The notes under the pieces were generated by a model. The model was not told the DNA's origin. It saw nothing but the letters and a program-made list of their open reading frames with translations, and did no database searches. Of a stretch of 64,000 bases of DNA, positions 1-8,540 are shown one piece after another. How positions within the stretch are numbered: the first letter of the stretch is position 1; each line of letters starts with the position of its first letter. The DNA comes from Myroides guanonis (GTDB taxonomy: Bacteria > Bacteroidota > Bacteroidia > Flavobacteriales > Flavobacteriaceae). A program made the position numbers and the translations under genes. The DNA is taken from NCBI RefSeq assembly GCF_900114085.1, contig NZ_FORU01000015.1, forward strand, positions 1 to 64,000, written 5' to 3'.

Positions 1-30
1 GCTCCCTTGCAAGTCAAGGGAGCGGGAGAC
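1..30 (+). other. Hairpin in probable 23S-5S rRNA spacer
   Basis: An 8-bp perfect stem (GCTCCCTT with AAGGGAGC, loop GCAAGTC) begins the window, about 100 bases before the 5S gene. It has no T-arm or acceptor end, so it is not a tRNA. The likeliest reading is a processing stem of the rRNA spacer, with the 23S gene just outside the window. A second small inverted repeat (GTTACTG, CAGTAAC) lies at 98-114. Confidence 0.4.
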
Positions 31-125
31 TTTCTAATTATATTATTCAAGAAAAAAATAGTTTGTTTGTTTATGTTTCAACTATGTTAAGATATTAGTT
101 ACTGTAACAGTAACAACCGATTTAA

Positions 126-228
126 GGTGGTTATTGCGGCGGGGTTCACCTCTTCCCATTTCGAACAGAGAAGTTAAGCCCGCTAGCGCAGATGGTACTG
201 CATTTATGTGGGAGAGTATGTCGCTGCC
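126..228 (+). rRNA. rrf: 5S ribosomal RNA
   Basis: The sequence carries the conserved 5S core: the loop with CCCATTTCGAACAGAGAAG, then TTAAGCCCGC, then the 3' arm GATGGTACTGC ... GTGGGAGAGTATGTCGCTGCC. Length, about 103-108 nt, fits bacterial 5S. The 5' GGTGG and 3' GCTGCC ends pair with some G-U wobbles. The exact ends are judged from this pairing and could be off by a few bases. It closes an rRNA operon whose 16S and 23S lie upstream of the window. Confidence 0.93.
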
Positions 229-240
229 TTTTTTTATAAA

Positions 241-274
241 ATCCTCAACTTTTTTAAGTTGGGGATTTTTTTTT
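241..274 (+). terminator. Intrinsic terminator of the rRNA operon
   Basis: A 10-bp stem (ATCCTCAACT with AGTTGGGGAT, one G-U pair) is followed by nine T residues, directly after the 5S gene. It is the first of a series of terminator-like hairpins. Confidence 0.85.
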
Positions 275-284
275 GCATATAGGT

Positions 285-328
285 GCAGCGTGTTCGCCCT
301 TTGGGCTCGGTTCGCTGCCTTTTTTTTT
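285..328 (+). terminator. Second terminator-like hairpin after 5S
   Basis: GCAGCG (285-290) pairs with CGCTGC (313-318), with an inner GCCC/GGGC stem, followed by a run of about nine T. Its 3' arm plus T-run (CGCTGCC then T) copies the 3' end of the 5S gene. Confidence 0.6.
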
Positions 329-330
329 AA

Positions 331-365
331 AACCCTGATTCTATCGAATCGGGGTTTTTTTTTTT
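331..365 (+). terminator. Third terminator-like hairpin after 5S
   Basis: An 11-bp stem (AACCCTGATTC with GAATCGGGGTT, loop TATC) is followed by about eleven T. It is a canonical intrinsic terminator without a gene directly in front of it. Confidence 0.75.
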
Positions 366-404
366 GGTGCAGCGTGTCGCAAGCTCGATGCGCTGCCTTT
401 TTTT
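366..404 (+). terminator. Fourth terminator-like hairpin after 5S
   Basis: GCAGCG (369-374) pairs with CGCTGC (391-396), followed by seven T. It resembles the hairpin at 285-328, including the 5S-like CGCTGCC arm. Confidence 0.55.
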
Positions 405-406
405 AG

Positions 407-436
407 AAGTTCTCCTGAAAAGCGAGGACTTTTTTG
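407..436 (+). terminator. Fifth terminator-like hairpin
   Basis: The stem AAGTTCTC with GAGGACTT is followed by T6. A near copy with two loop-side C-to-T changes lies at 636-666. Confidence 0.6.
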
Positions 437-559
437 TTTTGTAGTCATTTGTTACTTAGTCTTTTAGTTTTACACTGGTTTGCTGACTCCATAACTAATC
501 TAGTATACAAGACTAGAACTAAATGCTCAACCCTGTTTCTTTGCTCTTTGCTTCTTAAC

Positions 560-900
560 GTATTTGTGTATTCCCGAATTAGCGTATTTACGAATCACCA
601 AATTAGCGAATCATCAAATGTGCGCTATCTTGTTTGAAGTTCTCTTGAAAAGTGAGGACTTTTTTGGATTATAGAGGTAATTAAAAGTGTTTTAATTGGA
701 TGCTTATCTTTTTCACTTAGATCCTTAGCCTGTTTGCACATTATCAAATTAACGTATTTACGAATCACTAAATTTTGTTTTTTTGCTTCTTTGCATATCC
801 TCGAATTAGCGCATTTACGAATCACCAAATTTTCCTTCTTTGCCTCTTTGCATATCTTCGAACAAGCATATTTACAAATAAACGAATCAACGATTTTGAT
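560..900. repeat. Degenerate 56-57 bp repeats in gene-free stretch 437-1107
   Basis: Variants of CGAATTAGCGCATTTACGAATCA recur near 575, 753, 810 and 866; the last three are spaced 57 and about 56 bp and are separated by TTTGCTTCTTTGCATAT-like linkers. The repeats make a periodic open frame that I do not regard as coding. The rest of 437-1107 is AT-rich and I see no gene in it. Confidence 0.6.
636..666 (+). terminator. Sixth terminator-like hairpin, near copy of 407-436
   Basis: Same stem as at 407-436, again followed by T6, 230 bp downstream. The two copies differ at only two positions over about 30 bp. Confidence 0.55.
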
Positions 901-1107
901 TTTACATGTCCTAAATTACCTTCTTATTCAATGTTTTTTAGTTTGCTGGACTAAAAGAGAACCATGGATACTAACTTTTAGTTCTTTTGTAGATTTGCGA
1001 ATTGAGATATCTACTTCTTGATAAATCAAACTGTTATTACTGCATTTGTTCGTAAATTACACACTATTCTATAGCGCTGATATTAGTGCTAATATTTTAT
1101 AAAAATT

Positions 1108-2748
1108 ATGAAAGTTACTGATATATTGAAAGGTATACCAAAGGCAACTTTGAAAAAAATTGAGAGTGTCTTAGTGCGAGAGTTGGATGAAGAAAAGAAA
1201 GGAGTATTTGTTTCTTATGTAGATGAGGGGGATTCAACTTTTGATGTACGGCTCGAAGTGTTTGAAAATAAGTTAATTAAACACTTGTGTGATTGTGGTG
1301 TTGATGAGGAGTATTGTTTGCATAAACTTGCTGTATTGAAAAGTTTAAAAAGTGCGAATAAATCAACATTAAAAGTCGAAAAGAAAAAAAGAACTAGGAA
1401 GCTTAGTGAGTCGGAAATATTAATTATGAATTTGGATAAAGATGCTATTGCATCTTGGATGCAATCATTGTTTAAAGTGAACAAGGATTTGGAATTGCAG
1501 TTTCTATTGCAATTCGGAAAACAAGAAGTTCATTATATTCCAGAGGATGTTAAATTACTTATTAATGAGGCTATTAAGTCTGTAGTAGGAAAGCGTAAAA
1601 AACTTGATGCTCGTGAAGTGAAGAAAGTAGCTGACTTAGTAAATCAATCTTTAGAAGGAGTTAAGGAGTTTATTTTAATTCATAGTCATCAAGAAACTGT
1701 TATTGATTTAACTAATGCTGTGTATGAGTGTATAAGTGATTTTGAGAGCAGAGTGACTTATACAAGTGTTAGAATGTTAAGGGTGTTAGATGCTTTTATA
1801 GAGCATGTTGCATTGTCTATTGTACAGATAAAGGATGTTAGTGCTTTAAAAAATATGTTTAGAAAAATATGGGATAATGTATTTAAGTTGAATAATGAAA
1901 CATATTCTAGATGTGATTTCGAATTATTAAAGTATGTGTTTTCAAGTTGTACAGTTGAGCAGAATGTTTTTTTTGTAAGTGAAACGATTAAGGAGATGGA
2001 ACGTTTAGGAATATCTTTTGACAGTGTGTCTATGGAGGTTAAAAGTTTCTTTCTAGATGTTCTAGTAAGTGATTCTTTGATTAAGGAGTATAAGAATTAC
2101 TTCGTTCCTATAAGATTTGAAAATGAGTTTAATATGAAATTGCTGAATATTCTTAAGGATGTCGATGGTGATTTAATGGAAGAGTATGCTTTAACAATTA
2201 TAAATAGTAATCGTGAAGAAAAATACAATTTTGCTTATTATCAGATACTTCAAGATTGGTATTTAAGTATTAATGATTTGGAGAAAGTTGTTAAGTACAA
2301 GAAGTTACTTTTTTTGTATAATAGATCTGTTGAAGAGTACATGTATATATTGAATAATGATGATATTTCATCATTTAAGAAGTTTCGACAATATTTATTT
2401 AAACATTTGCAATCTGAGTTTCATAAGAGAAAAAGAAGTGAAGATTTTGTTTTTGCTTTATTGGATGCTGAAAAGGACTATTCAGAGATGTTAACTTATA
2501 TTGATTATCACATTCGTTTCCATGTGTTCTTTCCTTATCTAAACGAGTTGTTTTCTTTTAATAAAGAAGAATTATTAAAGAGATTGTTATTTATTGGTAA
2601 GTACAGTTTGTATGGAGAAGAGGTTCATGATGGAGCTGTTGAATTTGTAGTAGCTAATTATTCTAAAGAACATTTGTTATTGCAATTGAATAGCGAGATT
2701 GTAGGTAGGCATTCTTTTAATGAAACTCTGCTATTAGCTTTAAATTAA
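1108..2748 (+). CDS. SWIM zinc-finger family protein
   Basis: A 546-residue cytoplasmic protein of unknown function. A SWIM-type zinc finger is visible near the N-terminus: C61, C63, C70 and H72 (CDC, six residues, CLH). SWIM domains are known to bind zinc and to mediate protein or nucleic-acid contacts. A basic stretch (KKKRTRK, about 92-98) follows. The rest is helical, charged and rich in Leu, Lys and Glu, without a motif I recognise. There is no signal peptide or membrane segment. The gene stands alone, between the rRNA terminators and its own strong terminator at 2770. The ATG at 1108 is followed at once by a plausible domain start. Function cannot be inferred from the neighbours. Confidence 0.8.
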   Translation: MKVTDILKGIPKATLKKIESVLVRELDEEKKGVFVSYVDEGDSTFDVRLEVFENKLIKHLCDCGVDEEYCLHKLAVLKSLKSANKSTLKVEKKKRTRKLSESEILIMNLDKDAIASWMQSLFKVNKDLELQFLLQFGKQEVHYIPEDVKLLINEAIKSVVGKRKKLDAREVKKVADLVNQSLEGVKEFILIHSHQETVIDLTNAVYECISDFESRVTYTSVRMLRVLDAFIEHVALSIVQIKDVSALKNMFRKIWDNVFKLNNETYSRCDFELLKYVFSSCTVEQNVFFVSETIKEMERLGISFDSVSMEVKSFFLDVLVSDSLIKEYKNYFVPIRFENEFNMKLLNILKDVDGDLMEEYALTIINSNREEKYNFAYYQILQDWYLSINDLEKVVKYKKLLFLYNRSVEEYMYILNNDDISSFKKFRQYLFKHLQSEFHKRKRSEDFVFALLDAEKDYSEMLTYIDYHIRFHVFFPYLNELFSFNKEELLKRLLFIGKYSLYGEEVHDGAVEFVVANYSKEHLLLQLNSEIVGRHSFNETLLLALN

Positions 2749-2769
2749 AATAATTAAGTATTGTGTTGT

Positions 2770-2804
2770 AAAAGGATTGTATTTATACAATCCTTTTTTT
2801 TTTT
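2770..2804 (+). terminator. Intrinsic terminator after the SWIM gene
   Basis: A 12-bp perfect stem (AAAAGGATTGTA with its complement, loop TTTA) continues into a run of T. Confidence 0.88.
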
Positions 2805-2936
2805 TGATTAATCAAATCTTGTTGATTGATTTTTAAAACAATCATGTGGTTTTTAGAATTATTTTCTTTGCAAATATTTAACAACTGAATTATATTCTTT
2901 TATTCGTATATATTTCCGAATTATATTCTGATTTAG

Positions 2937-2944
2937 TAATTTTG
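2937..2944 (+). promoter_or_regulatory. -7 element of the Lrp-type regulator gene
   Basis: TAATTTTG matches the Bacteroidota TAnnTTTG consensus exactly and sits 18 bases before the ATG at 2962. AT-rich dyads just upstream could bind the regulator itself, as is common for Lrp proteins; that is inference. Confidence 0.6.
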
Positions 2945-2961
2945 CGCGCTGAAACTGAGAT

Positions 2962-3435
2962 ATGGAATACAAGTTAGACGAAATAGACTTAAAAATTCTT
3001 CGAATGATGCAGGATAATGCCCGCATTAATAATGCTGAGTTAGCCCGTGAACTTGGTATGGCACCTTCGGCTGTACTGGAACGAGTGAAGAAGTTGGAGC
3101 AAAAAGAGGTTTTATTAGCATATTATGCGAAAATTAATCCTATAGCATTAAATCAAAAGATGCTGTCTTTTATTTTTATTAAAGTTGATGAAATTATTGG
3201 AGACGAGCGTACCGGAAGATTATTAGCGGAGATTCCTGAGGTATTAGAAGTGCATGATATTGCTGGAGATGATGGATATTTAATAAAAGTTAGAACACAG
3301 GACTCTTTGGCTTTGGTACATTTAATGAGAAATTCTCTTTCGAAAATAGATGGTGTGATTTCAACCAGAACCATTATAGTATTGCAGACAGTTAAAGAAG
3401 ATAATAAAATTATAGTTCCAGTTAGTTTAGATTAG
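2962..3435 (+). CDS. Lrp/AsnC family transcriptional regulator
   Basis: 157 residues, the usual length of the family. Residues 1-60 form an AsnC-type helix-turn-helix (DLKILRMMQDNARINNAELA, then a recognition helix around MAPSAVLERVKKLE). Residues 70-150 are the RAM ligand-binding domain, with the typical GDDGYLIKVR strand before its C-terminal helix. Lrp/AsnC proteins sense amino acids and often control a neighbouring transporter. The EamA exporter gene starts 2 bases after the stop codon, so the pair is an operon and the exporter is the natural target. The effector is unknown. Confidence 0.9.
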   Translation: MEYKLDEIDLKILRMMQDNARINNAELARELGMAPSAVLERVKKLEQKEVLLAYYAKINPIALNQKMLSFIFIKVDEIIGDERTGRLLAEIPEVLEVHDIAGDDGYLIKVRTQDSLALVHLMRNSLSKIDGVISTRTIIVLQTVKEDNKIIVPVSLD

Positions 3436-3437
3436 TT

Positions 3438-4454
3438 ATGGCAAATTCAATTCAAGCGGCAAATAAAAGCATGGTTATCTTTGCATATGCTGTAGTGTAT
3501 TTAGTGTGGGGGTCTACTTTTTTCTTTATTCATAAAGCATTAAGTGATTTTACTCCTTTCGTCCTTGGTTCTCTTCGATTTTTGAGTGCCAGTATTTTGT
3601 TGATGACTTATTGTAAAATGAAAGGCTATGTTTTGTTTAATAAGAAAGTTGTTAAGCAGGCTTGTTTCGTAGGTTTCTTATTGTTATTTGTTGATATGGC
3701 AAGTTTGATATGGGCGGAACAACATGTTTCAAGTGGTATTGCTGCTATTATGGCGGCGGCGGCGGCAATTTGGTTTGTTGTATTGGATAAGCCTCAATGG
3801 AAACGTAATTTTTCTAGTTTACCTATAGTTATTGGACTGTTATTTGGTTTCATTGGAGTTATTATGTTATTTGCTGAGCAAATTACTATAGCGGGTGACG
3901 AATCACAAAAATGGTTGAATATATTTTGTATGGCATTATTGGTCTTTGGTTCAATTGCTTGGACGGTTGGATCTCTTTATTCAAAGTATAGTACTGATAA
4001 AAAAGATGAGTCTTCAGAAGACTTACATGTAATGGTAAAGACTGCATGGCAGATGATTACAGCTGGAGTAATGTTTACTTTAGTTGCTTTGTTTAATGGA
4101 GAGTATGCACAATTAGATGTAGCAGATGTTTCTTTTTCGGGCTGGTTTTCTATGGGATATTTGATAACGTTTGGGTCTGTGTTAGCATTTAGTAGTTATA
4201 TATGGTTATTGCAAGTTCGACCAGCAACTGAGGTTAGTACTTATGCATATGTGAATCCAATTGTTGCAGTGATTTTGAGTTATTTTTTTACAGATGATAT
4301 TATTACTAGTTTACAGATTTGGGGTTTGGTAGTGATCTTAATAAGTGTTTTGTTGATGAATTGGGATTTGTATAAGGGACACCGCTATTTTAAATATTTT
4401 GAATCATTTAAGAAGCCTTTAAAAAAATTAAAAAAACTTCATTTAAGCAATTAA
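3438..4454 (+). CDS. EamA/DMT family transporter, probable metabolite exporter
   Basis: 338 residues with about ten hydrophobic segments arranged as two EamA repeats (about 14-145 and 165-310). The family signature VYLVWGSTFFFIHKAL is at the first helix. EamA proteins in the inner membrane export amino acids, nucleosides or other small metabolites. It is cotranscribed with the Lrp-type regulator (2-base gap). This suggests amino-acid efflux under Lrp control; the substrate is inferred, not shown. The basic C-terminal tail (KKPLKKLKKLHLSN) is cytoplasmic. Confidence 0.88.
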   Translation: MANSIQAANKSMVIFAYAVVYLVWGSTFFFIHKALSDFTPFVLGSLRFLSASILLMTYCKMKGYVLFNKKVVKQACFVGFLLLFVDMASLIWAEQHVSSGIAAIMAAAAAIWFVVLDKPQWKRNFSSLPIVIGLLFGFIGVIMLFAEQITIAGDESQKWLNIFCMALLVFGSIAWTVGSLYSKYSTDKKDESSEDLHVMVKTAWQMITAGVMFTLVALFNGEYAQLDVADVSFSGWFSMGYLITFGSVLAFSSYIWLLQVRPATEVSTYAYVNPIVAVILSYFFTDDIITSLQIWGLVVILISVLLMNWDLYKGHRYFKYFESFKKPLKKLKKLHLSN

Positions 4455-4479
4455 TTATTTTTCAATTATAAATCGATGA

Positions 4480-4515
4480 AATGGTAATAGACCTTGTGTT
4501 TATTACCATTTTTTC
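4480..4515 (+). terminator. Terminator after the exporter gene
   Basis: Stem AATGGTAATA (4480-4489) with TATTACCATT (4501-4510), followed by T4. Confidence 0.75.
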
Positions 4516-4588
4516 TTTAAAATACTTGTTTTAAGGTAATTGGATTGAAAATTAGTAAATAATATTTTTCTATTTCATTGAAATGTAT

Positions 4589-4596
4589 TATTTTTG
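4589..4596 (+). promoter_or_regulatory. -7 element of rpsA
   Basis: TATTTTTG matches TAnnTTTG. It implies a start near 4602 and an untranslated leader of about 115 bases before the ATG at 4717, long enough for the autoregulation known for S1 genes in other bacteria. Confidence 0.5.
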
Positions 4597-4716
4597 CACG
4601 GCTTTTGGGTTAGTATGGTTCTCCAAAAGATTTATATCTATTTTTAATTACTTCTGTATAATTTATTACTGACTTAGGAACCAATAGAGAAGCAGAATAC
4701 AAATTTATTATCAGCG

Positions 4717-6483
4717 ATGTCTGAACAAATACAAACACAAGACGAATTTTTGAAAGGATTTGATTGGGAAAATTACGAAAATGGTATTGATACTGTTGAC
4801 GAGAGCCAATTAAAAGAGTTTGAAAATTTAGTAGACAAAACATTTATTTCTACAAACGACGAAGAGGTAGTTGATGGGGTAGTTGTTAGAATCACTGACA
4901 GAGATGCGATTGTAGATATCAATGCAAAATCTGAAGGTGTTATTTCTTTAAACGAATTCCGTTACAATCCAAACTTAAAAGTTGGAGATAAAGTAGAGGT
5001 TTTAATTGACGTAAGAGAAGATAAATACGGACAATTAGTTCTTTCTCACAGAAAAGCTCGTACTATCAAAGCTTGGGACAGAGTTATTGCTGCTCATGAT
5101 ACAGGAGAAATCGTTAATGGTTTCGTGAAATGTAGAACTAAAGGTGGTATGATTGTTGACGTTTTCGGAATTGAAGCTTTCTTACCAGGTTCACAGATTG
5201 ACGTTAAACCTATCCGTGATTACGATCAGTATGTAAACAAAACTATGGAATTTAAAGTTGTGAAAATCAACCATGAATTCAAAAACGTAGTAGTTTCTCA
5301 CAAAGCTCTTATTGAAGCAGATATTGAGATTCAGAAAAAAGAAATTATCGGTCAATTACAAAAAGGTCAAGTACTAGAAGGTGTTGTTAAAAACATTACT
5401 TCTTACGGTGTATTTATTGACCTTGGAGGTGTTGATGGATTAATTCATATTACTGACCTTTCTTGGTCAAGAATTAACCACCCAAGTGAAGTATTGGAAT
5501 TAGACCAAAAATTGAATGTTGTAATCTTAGACTTTGATGATGAGAAAACAAGAATTCAATTAGGTTTGAAACAATTATTCGCTCATCCTTGGGATGCTTT
5601 AGATACTAACTTAAGTGTTGGAGATAAAGTAAAAGGTAAAGTAGTTGTTTTAGCTGACTACGGTGCTTTCATCGAGGTTGCTGAAGGTGTTGAAGGTTTA
5701 ATCCACGTTTCTGAAATGTCATGGTCTACTCACTTGAGATCTGCACAAGATTTCGTTAAAGTAGGTGATGTAGTAGATGCAGTTATTTTAACTTTAGATA
5801 GAGAAGAACGTAAGATGTCATTAGGTATCAAACAATTGACTCCAGACCCTTGGACTGACATTACTTCAAAATATCCAGTAGGTTCTAAACATGTAGGTGT
5901 TGTTCGTAACTTTACTAATTTTGGTGTTTTTGTTGAATTAGAAGAAGGAATTGACGGGTTGATTTACATCTCTGATCTTTCTTGGACTAAGAAAATCAAA
6001 CATCCATCTGAATTTGTAAATGTTGGAGATAAATTAGACGTAGTTGTTCTTGAGTTAGACGTTGAAGGACGTAAACTTTCTTTAGGGCACAAACAAACTA
6101 CTGCTAATCCATGGGATAAATACGAAGAAGCTTTTGCTGTTGGTACTATTCATACAGGAGAAATCTCTGAGATAGTTGACAAAGGAGCTACTGTAGAATT
6201 CGGTGACGATATCGTTGCTTTTATTCCTACTCGTCATTTAGAGAAAGAAGATGGTAAAAAATTGAAAAAAGGCGAATCTGCTGAATTTAAAGTTATTGAA
6301 TTTAACAAAGAATTCAAAAGAGTAGTTGCTTCTCATACTGCTATTTTCCGTCAAGAAGAAGAGAAAAATGTAAAAGCTGCTGAGACATCGACGTCGTCGT
6401 CTTCTCAAGCGGAAAGAACAACTCTTGGAGATATTGATGCTTTAGCTGAATTGAAAGAAAGAATGGAAAAAGGAGAAAAATAA
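4717..6483 (+). CDS. rpsA: 30S ribosomal protein S1
   Basis: 588 residues with six S1 (OB-fold) repeats at about 48-114, 131-197, 217-285, 303-371, 389-457 and 476-541. Repeats 3-5 carry the classic pattern (GVVKNITSYGVFIDLGGVDG, VEGLIHVSEMSW). S1 holds mRNA on the small subunit, and it matters most for leaders without a Shine-Dalgarno sequence, which is the rule in this phylum. Repeats 1, 2 and 6 are more diverged, as expected for ribosome-binding and regulatory repeats. The acidic N-terminus and Ser/Glu-rich tail are unstructured. It is a single-gene unit with its own promoter and terminator. Codon use is strongly biased, fitting high expression. Confidence 0.97.
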   Translation: MSEQIQTQDEFLKGFDWENYENGIDTVDESQLKEFENLVDKTFISTNDEEVVDGVVVRITDRDAIVDINAKSEGVISLNEFRYNPNLKVGDKVEVLIDVREDKYGQLVLSHRKARTIKAWDRVIAAHDTGEIVNGFVKCRTKGGMIVDVFGIEAFLPGSQIDVKPIRDYDQYVNKTMEFKVVKINHEFKNVVVSHKALIEADIEIQKKEIIGQLQKGQVLEGVVKNITSYGVFIDLGGVDGLIHITDLSWSRINHPSEVLELDQKLNVVILDFDDEKTRIQLGLKQLFAHPWDALDTNLSVGDKVKGKVVVLADYGAFIEVAEGVEGLIHVSEMSWSTHLRSAQDFVKVGDVVDAVILTLDREERKMSLGIKQLTPDPWTDITSKYPVGSKHVGVVRNFTNFGVFVELEEGIDGLIYISDLSWTKKIKHPSEFVNVGDKLDVVVLELDVEGRKLSLGHKQTTANPWDKYEEAFAVGTIHTGEISEIVDKGATVEFGDDIVAFIPTRHLEKEDGKKLKKGESAEFKVIEFNKEFKRVVASHTAIFRQEEEKNVKAAETSTSSSSQAERTTLGDIDALAELKERMEKGEK

Positions 6484-6510
6484 TCCTTAGAAATTTTTAA
6501 ATATTAAGTC

Positions 6511-6544
6511 AGGCCACAATCGAAAGATTGTGGCTTTTCTATTT
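6511..6544 (+). terminator. Terminator of rpsA
   Basis: A 9-bp stem GCCACAATC / GATTGTGGC closed by a GAAA tetraloop, followed by TTTTCTATTTT. Confidence 0.88.
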
Positions 6545-6583
6545 TAATCCATTTCAAAAGAAGTACTATATTTAGTTTTTAAA

Positions 6584-7045
6584 CTAGAATACCCCTAAGA
6601 AAAATGCCCATAGTAATAGTAAAGCAACCGCAATAACAACAAGTAGTATGATGTTGTTTCTTCTTCTTTTTATTCTGCTATTCCTATATACATCGTATTC
6701 TTTTTTAAACTTTTTGTACAATAGGTCGTCTCGTAATAATTCTTGTACTCTTTCCCAGTACTTATCTTTTGGACCTACTATATACTGTTCTCCTTTTGTA
6801 TTGGTGTATTTGAAAGTGTAAATATTGTCCTTGTATTCAATACTAGCTATTTCGTCATTAGATGCAATCGAAGTTTTTTCTAGAATACTTATTTGTGTTC
6901 TTACTTCATCTGCCGTAAGCTGGGTTTCGCTTACCAATTTCTCAATTAGTTCTTGAACTCGATTAGTTCGCAAATAATCTGTTAGGTCAGTGCGACTGTA
7001 AGTCTGACTTCCAATCGTAATGGTGTTTAAGGAATGATTATTCAT
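6584..7045 (-). CDS. Hypothetical tail-anchored membrane protein
   Basis: 153 residues with no family I recognise. The first 120 residues are soluble and charged, with a helical segment (about 20-60) and a strand-rich segment (about 65-90). A basic cluster (RIKRRR, about 124-129) precedes one C-terminal hydrophobic helix (about 131-150). This layout predicts a protein anchored by its tail with the N-terminal domain in the cytoplasm. It lies between the convergent rpsA and the upstream pepT; the terminator at 7111-7143 isolates it from pepT, so it has its own promoter, which I could not locate. Confidence 0.7.
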   Translation of the reverse strand: MNNHSLNTITIGSQTYSRTDLTDYLRTNRVQELIEKLVSETQLTADEVRTQISILEKTSIASNDEIASIEYKDNIYTFKYTNTKGEQYIVGPKDKYWERVQELLRDDLLYKKFKKEYDVYRNSRIKRRRNNIILLVVIAVALLLLWAFFLGVF

Positions 7046-7110
7046 AGTAGAATCTGTTTTATTGTAATAAAGCTACAAAAAAAATAGATATCTTTTGAAT
7101 AATGTTTAAA

Positions 7111-7143
7111 AAAAAAGACTAACGTTTGAGTTAGTCTTTTTGA
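7111..7143 (-). terminator. Terminator of pepT, bidirectional
   Basis: An 11-bp stem (AAAAGACTAAC with its complement, loop GTTTGA) has a T-run on one side and an A-run on the other, so it can stop transcription from either side. It lies just after the pepT stop codon. Confidence 0.8.
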
Positions 7144-7159
7144 TAGAGTTAATTTGTTG

Positions 7160-8398
7160 TTATTTTATTGCTGTTAATTCAGCTATTTTGACAATTACGT
7201 TAACTGCTTTTTGCATGCTTTCTACTGGAACATATTCATATTTTCCATGAAAGTTATGACCACCTGCAAAAATGTTTGGACATGGTAATCCCATATATGA
7301 TAGTTGTGAACCATCTGTTCCGCCACGTATTGGTTTAATCAAAGGTTTAATGCCTAAATCTTTCATCGCTTTTTCTGCAATATCAACGATATGAATTTCT
7401 GGTTCAACCTTTTCTTTCATATTAAAATATTGGTCATCGATAGTGCATTCTACAATCGGACCTCCAAATTTCTTTTTGTATTTTTTATTCAGTTTTTCAA
7501 CTAATTTTTCAATTAATTTCTTTCTCTCTTTGAATTTTTTCAGATTATGGTCGCGAATGATTAATTCTACTTTAGATTCTTCTATAGAGCCGCTTACAGT
7601 ATGAACGTGAAAGAAACCTTCGTATCCAGATGTTTTTTGTGGTACTTCGTCTTTAGGTAGTTTTGCAATGAATTTATTAGCTAGTAGAATAGAATTTATC
7701 ATTTTTCCTTTAGCATATCCTGGGTGAACACTTTTTCCAGAGAAAACTAATTTCGCTCCTGCTGCATTAAAGTTTTCATATTCAAGTTCTCCTACTTGAC
7801 TTCCGTCCATTGTATAAGCCCAATCAGCTCCAAACTTTTCTACATCAAATAGATGTGCACCTCTTCCTATTTCTTCATCAGGAGTGAAACCTACTCTAAT
7901 TTTACCATGCTTAATTTCTGGATGGTTAATCAAGTATTCCATTGCTGTTACAATCTCTGTAATTCCAGCTTTATCATCTGCACCTAAAAGTGTAGTACCA
8001 TCTGTTGTAATTAAAGTTTGACCTTTATATTGCAACAGATCTTTGAAATAACCAGGAGATAATATTATATTTTGTTCTTTATTTAAAATAATGTCACCAC
8101 CATCATAATTAGGAACTATTTGCGGTTTTATATTGGCACCGGTAAAATCAGGTGAAGTATCAAAGTGAGAAATGAAACCTATAGTAGGTACTTCATAATC
8201 AACGTTACTTGGTAGCGTAGCCATAATATAAGCGTGCTCATCTATGGTTACATCTTCCATGCCAATTTGTTTTAACTCTTCTACAAGTTGGTTGGCAAGA
8301 TTCCATTGTTTTTCTGTACTTGGACAAGTGTCTGAATTTGGATCTGATTCTGTGTCAACTGTAACATAGCTGATAAATCGATCAATAATTTTTTGCAT
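7160..8398 (-). CDS. pepT: Peptidase T (tripeptide aminopeptidase)
   Basis: 412 residues from the chosen ATG; E. coli PepT has 408. It is an M20 family zinc peptidase that cuts the N-terminal residue from tripeptides in the cytoplasm. Visible metal and catalytic motifs are [31 protein letters not shown] and, near the end, [13 protein letters not shown] longer frame opens at 8470, but a perfect -7 element lies at 8428-8435 inside that extension, and the family starts at MxKxIxRF. The start is therefore at 8398; the ATG at 8407 is the alternative. It is transcribed alone, divergent from the hydrolase gene. Confidence 0.93.
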   Translation of the reverse strand: MQKIIDRFISYVTVDTESDPNSDTCPSTEKQWNLANQLVEELKQIGMEDVTIDEHAYIMATLPSNVDYEVPTIGFISHFDTSPDFTGANIKPQIVPNYDGGDIILNKEQNIILSPGYFKDLLQYKGQTLITTDGTTLLGADDKAGITEIVTAMEYLINHPEIKHGKIRVGFTPDEEIGRGAHLFDVEKFGADWAYTMDGSQVGELEYENFNAAGAKLVFSGKSVHPGYAKGKMINSILLANKFIAKLPKDEVPQKTSGYEGFFHVHTVSGSIEESKVELIIRDHNLKKFKERKKLIEKLVEKLNKKYKKKFGGPIVECTIDDQYFNMKEKVEPEIHIVDIAEKAMKDLGIKPLIKPIRGGTDGSQLSYMGLPCPNIFAGGHNFHGKYEYVPVESMQKAVNVIVKIAELTAIK

Positions 8399-8427
8399 GA
8401 TGTTCATATTTAATAAGAACAAAAATA

Positions 8428-8435
8428 CAAATTTA
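8428..8435 (-). promoter_or_regulatory. -7 element of pepT
   Basis: Read on the minus strand this is TAAATTTG, an exact TAnnTTTG match. A second candidate, TATTTTTG, lies at 8420-8427. Either gives a leader of roughly 10-30 bases before the start at 8398 or 8407. Confidence 0.6.
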
Positions 8436-8511
8436 TTGTAGACCCCATGGATAGAGTCGTGATTATTCATTGATTTTCGAGTAGTTTGTATAGGTTGACT
8501 TGTTTATATTT

Positions 8512-8519
8512 TATCTTTG
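8512..8519 (+). promoter_or_regulatory. -7 element of the hydrolase gene
   Basis: TATCTTTG is an exact TAnnTTTG match, with TTTG at 8485-8488 as a possible -33 element (23-base spacer). It overlaps the TTG that opens the longest frame, which rules that TTG out as a start. Confidence 0.65.
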
Positions 8520-8540
8520 AGTAATCTAATATTGAATGCT

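Noticed and set aside
1..30. Partial tRNA gene
   Set aside because: The stem is 8 bp with a loop that lacks a T at the first anticodon-loop positions, and no T-arm or acceptor follows.
134..406. Open frame across the 5S gene and terminators
   Set aside because: It overlaps the 5S rRNA and T-rich terminators; the Phe-rich product is an artefact.
560..900. CRISPR array
   Set aside because: Units are too diverged, there are no unique spacers and no cas genes in the window.
434..1021. Several small open frames after the rRNA operon
   Set aside because: They lie in degenerate repeats; the apparent 19-residue periodicity only mirrors the DNA repeat.
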